Positions 1 through 10,000 of a DNA stretch of 64,000 bases are shown here, one piece after another (position 1 is the first letter of the stretch; every line of letters begins with the position of its first letter). Below the pieces are notes generated by a model. That model saw only the letters and a program-made list of their open reading frames with translations, had not been told where the DNA came from and did no database searches. The DNA lies in the NCBI RefSeq assembly GCF_040676675.1, contig NZ_JBFAPK010000002.1:569225-633224 (forward strand), written 5' to 3'. The position numbers were made by a program, and so were the translations under genes. Source of the stretch: JBFAPK01 sp040676675 (GTDB taxonomy: Bacteria > Actinomycetota > Actinomycetes > Mycobacteriales > Micromonosporaceae).

Positions 1-222
1 GTTGATCGTGTTCATATCAGCTTCCAGGCACCGGCCGCTTACCGCGCTCGTGATCCGGACCACCGACCCCTGCGGCGGATTCGTCAGTACGGCCTCCGAG
101 CCGGCGCGGTGCGCGGGCGCCGCGTGAGCGACGTGTCCAGGCGCGGCGATCCCTAGCACCAGGAGCGCGGCAAGAGCCGACCCCAACCGCTCGACCGCTG
201 GCGTGAACAGCATCTTTTTCAT
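1..222 (-). CDS. Secreted protein, N-terminal part only (ricin-type lectin-like)
   Basis: Seventy-four codons run from an ATG at 220-222 to the window edge, so only the N-terminus is present. It begins MKKMLFTP, followed by a hydrophobic run (ALAALLVLGIAAP) and an AHA-type cleavage site near residue 35, a Sec signal peptide. The mature part has VVRITSAVSGRCLEAD, which resembles the first strand of ricin-type beta-trefoil (carbohydrate-binding) repeats; this is inferred from one short motif. An AAAGGA ribosome binding site lies 8 nt before the ATG. A second ATG at codon 4 is possible but is farther from it. The gene reads in the same direction as the RHS gene to its right. Confidence 0.6.
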   Translation of the reverse strand, partial: MKKMLFTPAVERLGSALAALLVLGIAAPGHVAHAAPAHRAGSEAVLTNPPQGSVVRITSAVSGRCLEADMNTIN

Positions 223-384
223 CGAGATCCTTTCCCTTGGGCATGATCGCCAGCCTCACGATCCACCGGTGACCAATCCCATGCCCAGGTTTGCTTCGGT
301 TGTCCTGGTCATCCTGCCTGCGAGGGATTTCCGAACGCTTACCAAGCACTTTCCCGCCCTGACACGCGGGACGAGCCGTCATCG

Positions 385-663
385 GTGGCCGACGCGAGCA
401 GGTCCACCGCAACGCGCTGGCCACCGACGTGCAGATGGCCGGACCTGGACGAGCCGCTCCGGTACGCCTTGGTGGGCCGCTCGGACCGGTACGGCCCACA
501 CCGGTCGGGGTGTATGCGGTGCGGTGCGGCTACCTCGCGGCGTGGCCCCTCGCCGAGCCGGGCGAACGATGGTCGGACGGCCGGTCTGGCGGCCCTGCGG
601 ACGGAGTTCGCGGGGCCGCTGCGGGACCCGTTGCCGCCCTACCAGGCGCGGCGCGGCTGGTAG
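385..663 (+). pseudogene. Frameshifted remnant of an unknown gene
   Basis: Coding-like stretches continue across three reading frames on the plus strand: NALATDVQMA, then DLDEPLRYALVGRSDRYGPH, then RGVYAVRCGYLAAWPLAEPG, and finally LRTEFAGPLRDPLPPYQARR followed by GW and a TAG at 661-663. Read together they look like one protein with two or three frameshifts, a natural C-terminus and no clear start. The family is not recognised. It could also be chance, because GC-rich DNA gives long open frames, but the protein-like composition in successive frames argues for a decayed gene. Confidence 0.35.
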
Positions 664-954
664 GGCCTTGTCTGTCGGACGGGTCCGGCCCGCCGAACCT
701 GGTTGGTCGACGAGCCGGACCCGGTGGGCCGTCGCTGGTTCTCGATGATGAGGGCGTGGCCGCCGCGGTGGTCGGCGTAGCGTTGCGGTGCCGTCCGGTC
801 GAGCTCTGCGCCGGGCAGCACCGGCGAGGCAGGGCAGGCCTGAGGGTACGGCCGCGGCGGCACCATACCCTCAAGGCCGTCGGCACGCTCTACCTCGCCC
901 GGCTGATCGAGTTGGCGGCGGTCACCGCTCACCCGGCTGCCGGGACGGGCGCGA
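664..954. other. No clear gene; expected immunity-gene position is empty
   Basis: This 291-bp stretch lies directly downstream of the RHS gene stop. In polymorphic toxin loci a small immunity gene usually sits here. The open frames on either strand have no ribosome binding site and no convincing protein character. Confidence 0.4.
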
Positions 955-3900
955 TCACCACTTGGCGAGATATCCGGTGTTCTCTCCCTCGTTGTAGTAG
1001 GCCCCACCGGCCGATGCCTTGGCTCCGCCACCAATCCCGAGCTCGATGTAGGAAGCCGGGGAGCCGTCCGCATTGCTGATCTCGATGCCGCCCTTGATCT
1101 CGCCGCCCCCGAGAACCTTCAGCTCCGGACCGCCCTCGAACGACCAGGACGGCGAGGCGCTGATCTTGTCGGCCCGCTCGCTGCTGAACTTGACCGCGAC
1201 CTGCGCCTCGACGCCGGCGCCGAGTTCCGCGCCGATCTTCCGCCCCCGGCTGACCGAGAGTCCCGTGCTGTCGAAGTTCACGCAGACCTCGACGCCGACC
1301 ACGACGATCACCCCGCCGCTGCCGCTGACGCAGATCGACACGGAACCGCGGTACGCCAACTGCTGCGAGTCGACCTTGACGTCCCGACCCAGGTGCTTGT
1401 TGGCCGCCTTTCGGATGGCCGCGGCCTTCCGCGCCTGCTCCGCCTGTTCCCGCGCGCGCTGCTTCGCCTTCGCCGCCTTGCTCGGGCCATTCTTGCCGGC
1501 TATGCAGTCGCCGTACTTGTTGCAGGACGGCTGCGGGGCGTTGTTCTTGGCCTTCGCCTTCTGCACCTGCTCGGGCGTGTAGAAGCCGCTCGGGGTGCCC
1601 TGATCGGCCACCGGATCGAAGCCGCAGTCCCCGCGCCAGACCACGCAGTAGCCGGGCTTGTCCTCCGGCGCCTTGCCCGTCGGGTCGCTGAACGTCGTGG
1701 GGTTGTTGACGGCGTACGAGTAGGCGTTGAACTGCTGCGGTTTGTCCTGCTGGAGGATCGGGTCGACAGAGAGGAACTTCCCGGCAGCCGCATCGTAGTC
1801 GCGTACCCCGAGCCGAGTCAGCCCGCTCGCCGCGTCGCTGGTGCCACCCACGAAGCCCCGCTCGCCGGGCCAGCTCGCCGGTGCGGCGCCACGCGGCACG
1901 CCGAACGGGTCGAATCGGCGTTTGGTGAACTGCAACGTGGCCGCGTCGACCATGAGGTCGGGGGTGCCCTGCTGGCTGGCCGAGAGGTAGGCGAGCCCCT
2001 CGGCGGTCCGTACGGCCACCGTCCGGTCGCCCTGGGTGTAGTAGCGGACGCCGCTCACCGTCCCGGTCGTCTTGTCCAGCCGCACCTCGCCGCTAACCAG
2101 ATACAGCGTGGCCGCCTTGTCGCCCTGCTCGGCGAGCAGCCGTTCGTTGTCCGGCGTGTTCACGTACGTGGTGGTGACCCCGGCGGTGGTGACGGCGGTG
2201 AGCTGGCCATCCGCGTCCCAGGTGTACTTCTGGTCACCGACGGCGGTGGGCCGGCTGGTGGTGTTGCCCATCGCGTCGTACGCGTAGCTGCCGTTGGCCG
2301 TGGCCGGCGACGACGGGCCGCTCGTGGCGACGGTCGCCGGGGCGTGCGGACGGGGCTGCCCGACGGCCGGATAGGTCATGGTGATCTTGGTGTCGGCCGC
2401 GCCGCTGACACCGTGCCGAGTCTGCGTCAGTCGTCGGCCGATCGCGTCCGTGCCGTAGGAGTTCCAGTACGGCGCGGGCCCGCCGACCGCGCTTCCGGCC
2501 GCGCCGCAGGTCTGGGCCGTGGTGGTCCAGGCCTCGGTCAGTCGGCGCAGCCCGTCGTACGCGAAGCACTGCCGCTCCAGGGCGCTTCCCGAGGTGGTGG
2601 TCTCGATCCGGGTGTTGTTGCCCATCGGGTCGTACGCGTACGCCACCTCATCGACGTACAGGCCGTTGGTGACCTCGCGCTGGATCACCGACTGAGCCAG
2701 CCGGCGGGTGCCCTCCTCGAAGTACGAGGTCTGCCAGGACCGCTTGGCGGCGACCCCGAGCTGGAGCTGGGTCAGCTCGCCGAGGGCCGTGTACGTGGTG
2801 GCCGTGACGTACTCGTTCTTGCCCTTCGTGGCGTACGGCAGGCCGAGGTCGTCGTAGTCGTACACGATCGTCTCGGCGCCGACCTGGTCGCTGAGCTTCG
2901 GCAGGCCGACCGACCCGACGCTGCCGTCGGACAGGTACTGGGTCGTGGTGGTGTAGGTGCCCGCGAGCTTGCCCTTCGTCGCGGGAATGATCGTCTGCTG
3001 GCCGGTCGGCTGGTACAGGCCGTTGTAGCCGATGACCTCGTTCACGTACGCGGTGGTGCCGACGTACCGGGTGGTCCTCGTCAACTGGCCCTTGGCGAGC
3101 GTGTCGTAGGTCCACGTCGCGGCCGTGACGCCGTCCGAGCGGGTCTCGTACTTGCGGCCGAGATCGTCGTACTTGTACTCGACCGTGCGTGACCTGGCGT
3201 CGGTGCTGCTGACTAGTTGGTCGGCGGCGTCGTACGTCATCGTGCTGACCCCGTTGTCCGGGTCATCGACGCGGGTGTTGTTGCCGGCCACGTCGTACGA
3301 GTACAGCCACTGGTTGCCCACCGCATCGACGATCTTCGCGAGCTTGCCGGCCTTGGTGTACCACCGCCGGGTGCTGTACGTGCCAGCGGTGCCGCCGGCG
3401 TACTCCCGAATCTCCGTCACCTGCCCACGGGCGTCGAAGAGGGTGGTGGTCGGAGTGCCGCCGGGCGGCGGGGTGACGGTGGCGCTGTCCCCGTTGTGGT
3501 CCGTCACGGTCGACCACTGCGGCTGGTCGAGCTTCTCGTAGGTCTCCCGGACGAGCCGCTCCGCGCCGTCGTAGACGTTCACCGTCTGCGTCGGCAGCTG
3601 GTTCTCCTGGGGTGCGACCAGCACCGTACCCGGAATCTGCTCGTTGTAGTACGCGGCGTTCCGCTTCGACACCAGCCCTCGTGCGTCGTAGATCGTGTCG
3701 GCGAGCACCCGGCCGCCCTGCGGGCTCGGCGCCTGGGACTGCCGCTCGCGCAGGAAACCGTCGTACAGCGTGTAGCTGGTGACGTAGTTCCCGTTCGGCT
3801 TCAACGTCTGCGTGCTGATCCACGCCGAGGCGTCGGCGGGGAACCCGTACGCGTAACGGACGCTCGGACCCTGTCCACGGGCTTTGGACCGCAGCGGCCC

Positions 3901-6900
3901 CCACACGGCGGTCACCCGGCCGAGCCCGTCGTACGTGGTGTCGGTGCGCTGGAGGTTCGCGTCGACCACGGCGGTCGACTGGTTCCACGCGGGCTCCAGC
4001 GTGGTCGTGGTCACGTGCCCCAGCGGGTTCGTCACCGTCATCGCGGTCGGCAGGCCGGTCGCCGGAGCGTACGTGGTGCTCGTCTTGTGCGCCAGGGCGT
4101 CGTAGCTGTCCTTCACCCGGCCGTACGGGTCGTAGGTGAGCTGGGCGGTGGTGACGTATCCGACTTCGCCCCGGGGTGCCTTCAACTCCTCGACCTTCGT
4201 GGCGTTCCCGGCACCCGGCGCGGCCCCCAGGGCGCCGCCGTCGTAGTAGGTACGCACGTCGGAGATGGTGTCCTGCGGGAAGGCGGCGGTGGCCGAGCAG
4301 GACACGCCAACGGTCTCCACCCGGCTGGGCAGGTCGATCAGCCAGCTCGTGTCGTTACGGGCGTACGTGGTCCGGGTGCACCGGTCGTCGCCGGGATCGC
4401 CGACGTCGCCCCGGTCGTCGACGCTGGTCGGCAACCCCTCGTCGGTGTACGCCGTGTACGTCTCGGTCTTGCGCGGCGTACCGGAGGAGCGCGTGGTGCG
4501 GGTGTGCGTCGCGCCGACGTTCACCACGTACGCCTGGTACGGGCCCTGCGCCGCGGTCGGCCCCTTCTGCCACGGATCGTTGACGGTGCCGGTGACCTCG
4601 GCGCCGCCCACGCCGTTGTAGGTGATCTCCTCACGGAGGAAGCCGGCGAGCTGCCGGGCGTCGTCGAGGGCCGCCCCCTGCGAGTCGGTGATGCGTACCG
4701 CCTTGGTGCCGCCGGCCGCGAGCCGGTCACCGTTCATGCCGCGGAAGTACTGGTAGCGGGTCGCGGACTGGATCGGGTTGCCCGGGTCCTTCGGGTCGCC
4801 CTTGCGGACGAGCACCTTCTCGTAGCCGCGCCACTGGGACCACGAGCGGTACTTCTCCGGGGTCAGCGGGTCGTCGTCGTACGCCCAGGCCGCGCCGCCC
4901 TCGTAGTCGTAGTTGGTGAACTGGGTCGGGTTGCCGCCGACGCGATCGACCAGTGACACCGTCGCCACCACGTACTTGTGGAACCAGTCGTTGATCGGCA
5001 CGGACCGGTCGGGCGCCCAGCGGACCGGGAAGCAGCGTGCGGTGTTGGTGTCCGGGGCCGGCAGCGTGGTCGGCGAGCAGTTCGTCGGGGCGTACGTGAC
5101 GCCGATGACGCCACCGGACTCGGTGTGGATGGCGTTGATGCGGTTCTTGTTCGTCGGCGGCAGGCCGTCCGGTGCCCAGTCCACCCGGTTCGCCTGGGCG
5201 TTCGGATCAGGGTCGAACGTGACCGGCTGGGTGCTCACGGCGCTGCCGACGAGCCCGCTGTGCCCGATCCCGCGAAGCCACATCGCCGGGCTGGTCCCGT
5301 CGCCCGGCGCGGGGTACGTCTGGTCGAAGGTCCACCGCTCCACGTCGCGGTAGGCGGAGCCGCCCCAGACCTGGGTGGTCACCGAGGCGAGCCGCTTGGT
5401 GGACCAGAACGTCGGCGCCCACTTCTCCGGACAGGTCGCGGTGTCGCAGTTCTGGTCCCACGGCACGTCCGGCCAACTCGCCGCCGTGCGGCTCGCGCAG
5501 TTCGCACCGGGGACGCAGCGGTCGGCGGCATCGAACACCACCCGCGCCGGGGCCGTGCTCCCGTCGCCCACCCGGGTGCCGTAGTCGATCCGCGCCAGCG
5601 TCCCGCCCCGGGTGTACGCCGTGGTCGCCTGGCCCAGGTTCTGCGCGTACTTGTTGCTCTCCGGCGCGTACGTGTAAGTGATCGTGTTGCCGTGGCCGTC
5701 CACCACGTAGTCGAGGTTCCAGCGGTACGCCTGCTGGCAGAACGACGCGCCGAAGTTGCCGGCCACGTAGCACGGCTCGTTGGGGTTGTTTCCCGCGACC
5801 GGCACCGACCAGGCGGCGTTCGTGACCGGCCGGCCGTCGGGCATCCGGTTCAGCCCGAAGTAGTACTGGGTGCCGTCGGTAGTGGTCAGCCGCCAGTGTT
5901 CGCCGTTGTCGTCCCCGTTGTCGGTGCCGTAGAGGTGGTCGACCCGGGTGCCGTCGTCGTCCGTCAGGCGCCAGCTGTTCGACTCGCCGATCCGGACGAG
6001 CTGGCCCGACCGGTCACCGAAGGAGAGGACCGCGTTGTCCTGGATCCAGCACAGGTCGCCGGTCACCGTCTGTCCCTGGTTGCCGCCCAGGTCCTCGGCG
6101 CAGCCCCGGTAGCGCCGCTCGACGAAGCCGGCCGCGAGGTTCCAGCCCTCGCCGAGCCAGGAGGTCTGGTTGTTGGTGGTGGCCACCCGCCCGTCCACTG
6201 AGCCGGAGTTGTAGTCGGCGGACAACTCCGGCGCGAGCTGACCGGGCACCGGCGGCACCCGCATCGGGTACGACCAGGTGAAGCTGCCGTTCTGCGCGGA
6301 GACCTGCCACTGCCCGGACGGGGCGAGCGAGGTGGCCTTGTAGTCGCCGGTCGAACCCTCCGGGGCGGCGGCCAGCGCGTACACGGTCCCGCCGGAGTCC
6401 GCCCGGACCTGGGCGGTCACCTGACCGCTGCCGAGATTGTTGCGGGACGGGAAGTCGACCGTACCGGTCCGGCAGGCGGTCGCGTCCGGCGTGGTCGCCG
6501 CGCAGGCGGGCATCCGTACGAGACGGAGCCGGGACGCCCAGTCGCCGCCGTACGCGTGGCGGAAGCCGTCGTAGCTCACCGTCACCGACACCGGGTCGCC
6601 GGCCGGGACGGTCGCCGTGGTCGACGCCGTGCCGCTGTTGGCAGCGGGCGCCCCGCCGGTACGCGCGATCCGCAGGAGTACGCCCTCGACGCCGGCCTTC
6701 GCGGCGGCGTCCTTGCCCAGCATCTCCACCCGTACTGTGCCGGGCTGTGCCCCGGACACCCAGACCGGCAGCTTGCCCGCCCGGGTCGACGTACGGGCCA
6801 CGGCCACGTCGGCGGTGCTCGCGGCCGGCCAGCTCACGGCCGACGCCGAGAACGCGCGCGGAGCCGGGGGCGAATAGGGCCGCAGCGGTACCGCGGTGAC

Positions 6901-7035
6901 CGGCACCGACGGCAGTTTCTGCGGTGCCATCGGCGTGACCGCCGCGGCGACCGCCTCCGCCGGGAGCACCACGGCGGCCGACGCCACCAGCGCGACGGAC
7001 AGGGCAGCAGCGCGTCTCATCGGGATTCCCTTCAT
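955..7035 (-). CDS. Secreted RHS/YD-repeat protein, 2,026 aa
   Basis: The protein starts MKGIPMRRAAALSVALVAS, a Sec signal peptide cleaved near residue 30. The N-terminal third has the SpvB-like region of actinobacterial RHS proteins (FTWSYPMRVPPVPGQLAPEL, then WLGEGWNL). The middle carries many YD repeats, such as YDGLGRVTAVW, YDVAGNNTRVDDPDNG and YDDLGRKYETRSDG. The conserved RHS core (VRDYDAAAGKFLSVDPIL, then NPTTFSDPTGK) ends near residue 1788. A 238-residue variable tail follows: a Lys/Ala-rich helical linker and then a Gly-rich, beta-like domain with no recognised toxin motif. RHS shells wrap and deliver C-terminal effectors in known families; the effector role here is inference. The start was chosen because its ATG overlaps the stop of the upstream LamG gene (ATGA), which implies coupled translation. 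Longer upstream frames lie inside that gene. Confidence 0.88.
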   Translation of the reverse strand: MKGIPMRRAAALSVALVASAAVVLPAEAVAAAVTPMAPQKLPSVPVTAVPLRPYSPPAPRAFSASAVSWPAASTADVAVARTSTRAGKLPVWVSGAQPGTVRVEMLGKDAAAKAGVEGVLLRIARTGGAPAANSGTASTTATVPAGDPVSVTVSYDGFRHAYGGDWASRLRLVRMPACAATTPDATACRTGTVDFPSRNNLGSGQVTAQVRADSGGTVYALAAAPEGSTGDYKATSLAPSGQWQVSAQNGSFTWSYPMRVPPVPGQLAPELSADYNSGSVDGRVATTNNQTSWLGEGWNLAAGFVERRYRGCAEDLGGNQGQTVTGDLCWIQDNAVLSFGDRSGQLVRIGESNSWRLTDDDGTRVDHLYGTDNGDDNGEHWRLTTTDGTQYYFGLNRMPDGRPVTNAAWSVPVAGNNPNEPCYVAGNFGASFCQQAYRWNLDYVVDGHGNTITYTYAPESNKYAQNLGQATTAYTRGGTLARIDYGTRVGDGSTAPARVVFDAADRCVPGANCASRTAASWPDVPWDQNCDTATCPEKWAPTFWSTKRLASVTTQVWGGSAYRDVERWTFDQTYPAPGDGTSPAMWLRGIGHSGLVGSAVSTQPVTFDPDPNAQANRVDWAPDGLPPTNKNRINAIHTESGGVIGVTYAPTNCSPTTLPAPDTNTARCFPVRWAPDRSVPINDWFHKYVVATVSLVDRVGGNPTQFTNYDYEGGAAWAYDDDPLTPEKYRSWSQWRGYEKVLVRKGDPKDPGNPIQSATRYQYFRGMNGDRLAAGGTKAVRITDSQGAALDDARQLAGFLREEITYNGVGGAEVTGTVNDPWQKGPTAAQGPYQAYVVNVGATHTRTTRSSGTPRKTETYTAYTDEGLPTSVDDRGDVGDPGDDRCTRTTYARNDTSWLIDLPSRVETVGVSCSATAAFPQDTISDVRTYYDGGALGAAPGAGNATKVEELKAPRGEVGYVTTAQLTYDPYGRVKDSYDALAHKTSTTYAPATGLPTAMTVTNPLGHVTTTTLEPAWNQSTAVVDANLQRTDTTYDGLGRVTAVWGPLRSKARGQGPSVRYAYGFPADASAWISTQTLKPNGNYVTSYTLYDGFLRERQSQAPSPQGGRVLADTIYDARGLVSKRNAAYYNEQIPGTVLVAPQENQLPTQTVNVYDGAERLVRETYEKLDQPQWSTVTDHNGDSATVTPPPGGTPTTTLFDARGQVTEIREYAGGTAGTYSTRRWYTKAGKLAKIVDAVGNQWLYSYDVAGNNTRVDDPDNGVSTMTYDAADQLVSSTDARSRTVEYKYDDLGRKYETRSDGVTAATWTYDTLAKGQLTRTTRYVGTTAYVNEVIGYNGLYQPTGQQTIIPATKGKLAGTYTTTTQYLSDGSVGSVGLPKLSDQVGAETIVYDYDDLGLPYATKGKNEYVTATTYTALGELTQLQLGVAAKRSWQTSYFEEGTRRLAQSVIQREVTNGLYVDEVAYAYDPMGNNTRIETTTSGSALERQCFAYDGLRRLTEAWTTTAQTCGAAGSAVGGPAPYWNSYGTDAIGRRLTQTRHGVSGAADTKITMTYPAVGQPRPHAPATVATSGPSSPATANGSYAYDAMGNTTSRPTAVGDQKYTWDADGQLTAVTTAGVTTTYVNTPDNERLLAEQGDKAATLYLVSGEVRLDKTTGTVSGVRYYTQGDRTVAVRTAEGLAYLSASQQGTPDLMVDAATLQFTKRRFDPFGVPRGAAPASWPGERGFVGGTSDAASGLTRLGVRDYDAAAGKFLSVDPILQQDKPQQFNAYSYAVNNPTTFSDPTGKAPEDKPGYCVVWRGDCGFDPVADQGTPSGFYTPEQVQKAKAKNNAPQPSCNKYGDCIAGKNGPSKAAKAKQRAREQAEQARKAAAIRKAANKHLGRDVKVDSQQLAYRGSVSICVSGSGGVIVVVGVEVCVNFDSTGLSVSRGRKIGAELGAGVEAQVAVKFSSERADKISASPSWSFEGGPELKVLGGGEIKGGIEISNADGSPASYIELGIGGGAKASAGGAYYNEGENTGYLAKW

Positions 7036-10000
7036 AGCCGGACCACCACGTAACCGAGAACCTTTTCGACCCGCTGGCCCTCGCAGCCCGCGTCGGTCGA
7101 GTCGAACCGCTCCACGACGTTGCCGGTGGAGCCGATCACCTGGCAGCGGAGCAGCGGCACGCTTTCCATCCCGGACGGCGGGGCCGTCCAGATGGAGCCG
7201 GTCGTCTCGACGACCGCCTTGCCCTCGCAGCCCGGATCGGTGGACGAGAACGTGTCCGTCCCGTCCTGGCACACCCGTAGCGCGACCGTGCCGGGCAGGC
7301 CGACCCGCGAGATGATGCCGAGTGACCCCTCCGGCTCGTACGTGGCCGGCATCCGCTGCGCGCTCGACCGGTGTTCACCCAGCCCGTCTCGCTGCCGGTA
7401 GCGGATGAGACTGCTGTAGATGCGGGCGTACCCGAGCAGCCCCTCCACCTGCTCTCGCTCGCAGTTGCTGGCGAGGGAGACGAAGTGGTCACCGGACATC
7501 CGGCACCGGTACAGCGGGGTGGTCGGCACGTCCGCCGGCGCGGACACGTAAACCGGGCCGAGTTCGCCGAGCACGTGCTGCCCCTCGCAGTCCGCCTGCG
7601 CGGACTCGAACTCGTCGGTGCCGGCTAGGCAGGAGTAGAGCATCCGGGTGTTCGGGGCGTCCGCCGGCGCCGGATAGCCGAGCGGGCTCTCGTAGTGGTA
7701 CCCGCGGGGTATCTCGCCGTTGCTCACCAGGTGGTCGCCGAAGTGGTCGACCCACCGGCTGAACTGTCCCGTGTAGGCGCTCGGGGTGTCGGTCGGCGGA
7801 GTGCGGTAGTCGGCACGGATCTCGTCGACCGACCGGGCGCCGGTGTAGAGACGGACGTGGTCGACACCACCGCCCCAGTACGACACCGGTACGCCGTTCA
7901 GCTTTCCCCGGCCGACGACCACGTCACCACCCATCGGCCACAGGAACAGGGTGCCGGGCGCGACCGGCGTGCTGCCGGCGATCGCGCCGTTGACGTAGAG
8001 CAGCAGCTTCTGGGCCGCCGCGTCGTACACCCCGGTCAGCTCGGTCCACTCGCCCGGCTGAGCGGCCTCGGCCGAGGTCACGATCAACAGGGGCGGATTG
8101 TCCCGGTCCTGCAGCGCCAGTGCGAAAATCCAGTGTTTGCTGGGCCCGTCGTAGCCGAGCGCGAAGCCGGAGCTGTCGCCGCCGTCCTGGCTCACCAGCG
8201 CCTGGGATCTGTCGTTGGCGCTGTCCAACAGCGCGTACGCCGACACGGTAAGGCTACCGCCGGCGCGTATGGCCGCCACACCGGTGTCCAGGGTTCCGGT
8301 GCGGCCGTCGAGGCGCACGGCCGAGTCGCCGACCGCGGCGACCGGGGTCCAGGTGGCGCCCCCGTGCAGCGTGACATCCCGGCGGTTGCCCGACACGTCG
8401 CCCGCGGTAGTGCCGGTCCCCTCGTCCAGCGGCCAGAACCCCTCATCGGTGACCGCGTTGGCCAGCTCTCGGATCTCCTCTGCGGACAGCAACCGATCGT
8501 AGAGCCGGACGTCGTCCACCGCGCCCTTGAAGGAGTCCGCCGATCCGCCGTCGAACTTGGCCCGGCCGATCTGCACCGGGCCGATGGCCGGCCACGGCGT
8601 GGACTGGGTCGCGGTCCGCCCCTGCTTGACCCCGTCGACGTAGAGCGCCAACTCGCCGGTCGACCGCTCGTAGGTGCCGACGAGGTGGGTCCAGCGGCCA
8701 GTTATGGCGCTCAGGTTGGAGACGGCGGACCGGCGCGGCGCGCCCGACGAGTCGCTGTCCAGCATCGTGAAGTTCCACTTGTGTTCGACCGGGTCCACCT
8801 GCAAGTAGAACCCGCTCACCTGCTCGCCGTCCTCGCTCACCAGGGTGCGCCACTTGTCGTCGACGACGTCCGTACGCGCCCAGGCGACGACGGCGAAGGT
8901 GCCGTCGGTACGCACCGCCGGCCCACCCGTGGTGGCGACGTACCCGCCGTCGAAGGCGAGGGCGTCGTCCTGTCGGCCGGCGGTCCACCGCGCCCCGGCC
9001 GGATTCCCGCCGATGCCGGTGACCGTGCCATCGTGCCCCCGACCCGACCCGTCCGGCGCCTCGGCGGCGCTCTGGTAGCCGTCCAACCGCCAGTAGCCGA
9101 CGGGCGGGGTGCCCGCGCCGACGAAGAACTCGTACCGGTAGATCGGCCCTAGGTTGCCGGCCTTGTCCTGGCTGCGGACCCACAGCGCCTTGGACCCGTC
9201 ACTGGGCGGGGTGATCAGGACGGTGGCGCTGCCGCCGACGGCGTTCGCGGCCACGTACCGTTTTGGCTGGTCGTGCAGGTCGTAGAGGTAGCCCTGCACG
9301 TCGCCCACCCCGTTGGCGCTGAATGTGAACGTCCCGGTGCGACCGATCCCGCCGCCGAGGTCGCGCTCCGGGTAGTCGGTGGACTTGACCATCGGCGCCT
9401 TGTCCGGCGAGGTCCGGTCGACGGTGGCCTCGCACCAGTTCGACCACGCGCTCCAGTCCAGGCCGTCGAAGGTCTGCGCGTGCCAGGCCAGCGTCTCGCC
9501 GTCCTTGTACGCCGAATCCGGAACCTTGATCTGGAACTGGGTGCCAGAGGGCTGGTTCAGCGTGGTGGTCTCGCCGCGCTTTGCGCCGTTACGCAGAAAC
9601 CACTCAAACTTCACCGCGACGTTGCCGCCGTCCGGGTCGGACGCGGTCGTCCGCAGGTTCGGCCCGGTGACGCCCAGGTACGCCTGGTTCGGCGTGGTGC
9701 CGCACGCCTGCCCCTCCGCCGACAACCCCGCCGGCACGTTTGGATAGCTGTTGAAGTGCACGATCAGCGTCGCGCTGTTAGGGTCGAACTTCTTCCACGC
9801 CTTCGGGTCGCGTTCGTCGCCGCCCGCCCGCAACATCAGGGTCGTGGTGGTCCAGCGGTTGTTCACCGAATTCGTGACGGCGGACCCGGCGGGAAACCCC
9901 AACGACCTGCCCGGGCAGCGCACGCCGTCGTAGCCGGCGGCCACCAGTTGCGAACCCAGTTTCTGCCCGATCCACGGCTGGCTGTTCCAGGTCGTGCCCG

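Noticed and set aside
1393..3192. Long plus-strand frames over the RHS gene (also 3217-4956)
   Set aside because: They have no recognisable domains and mirror the RHS codons on the other strand.
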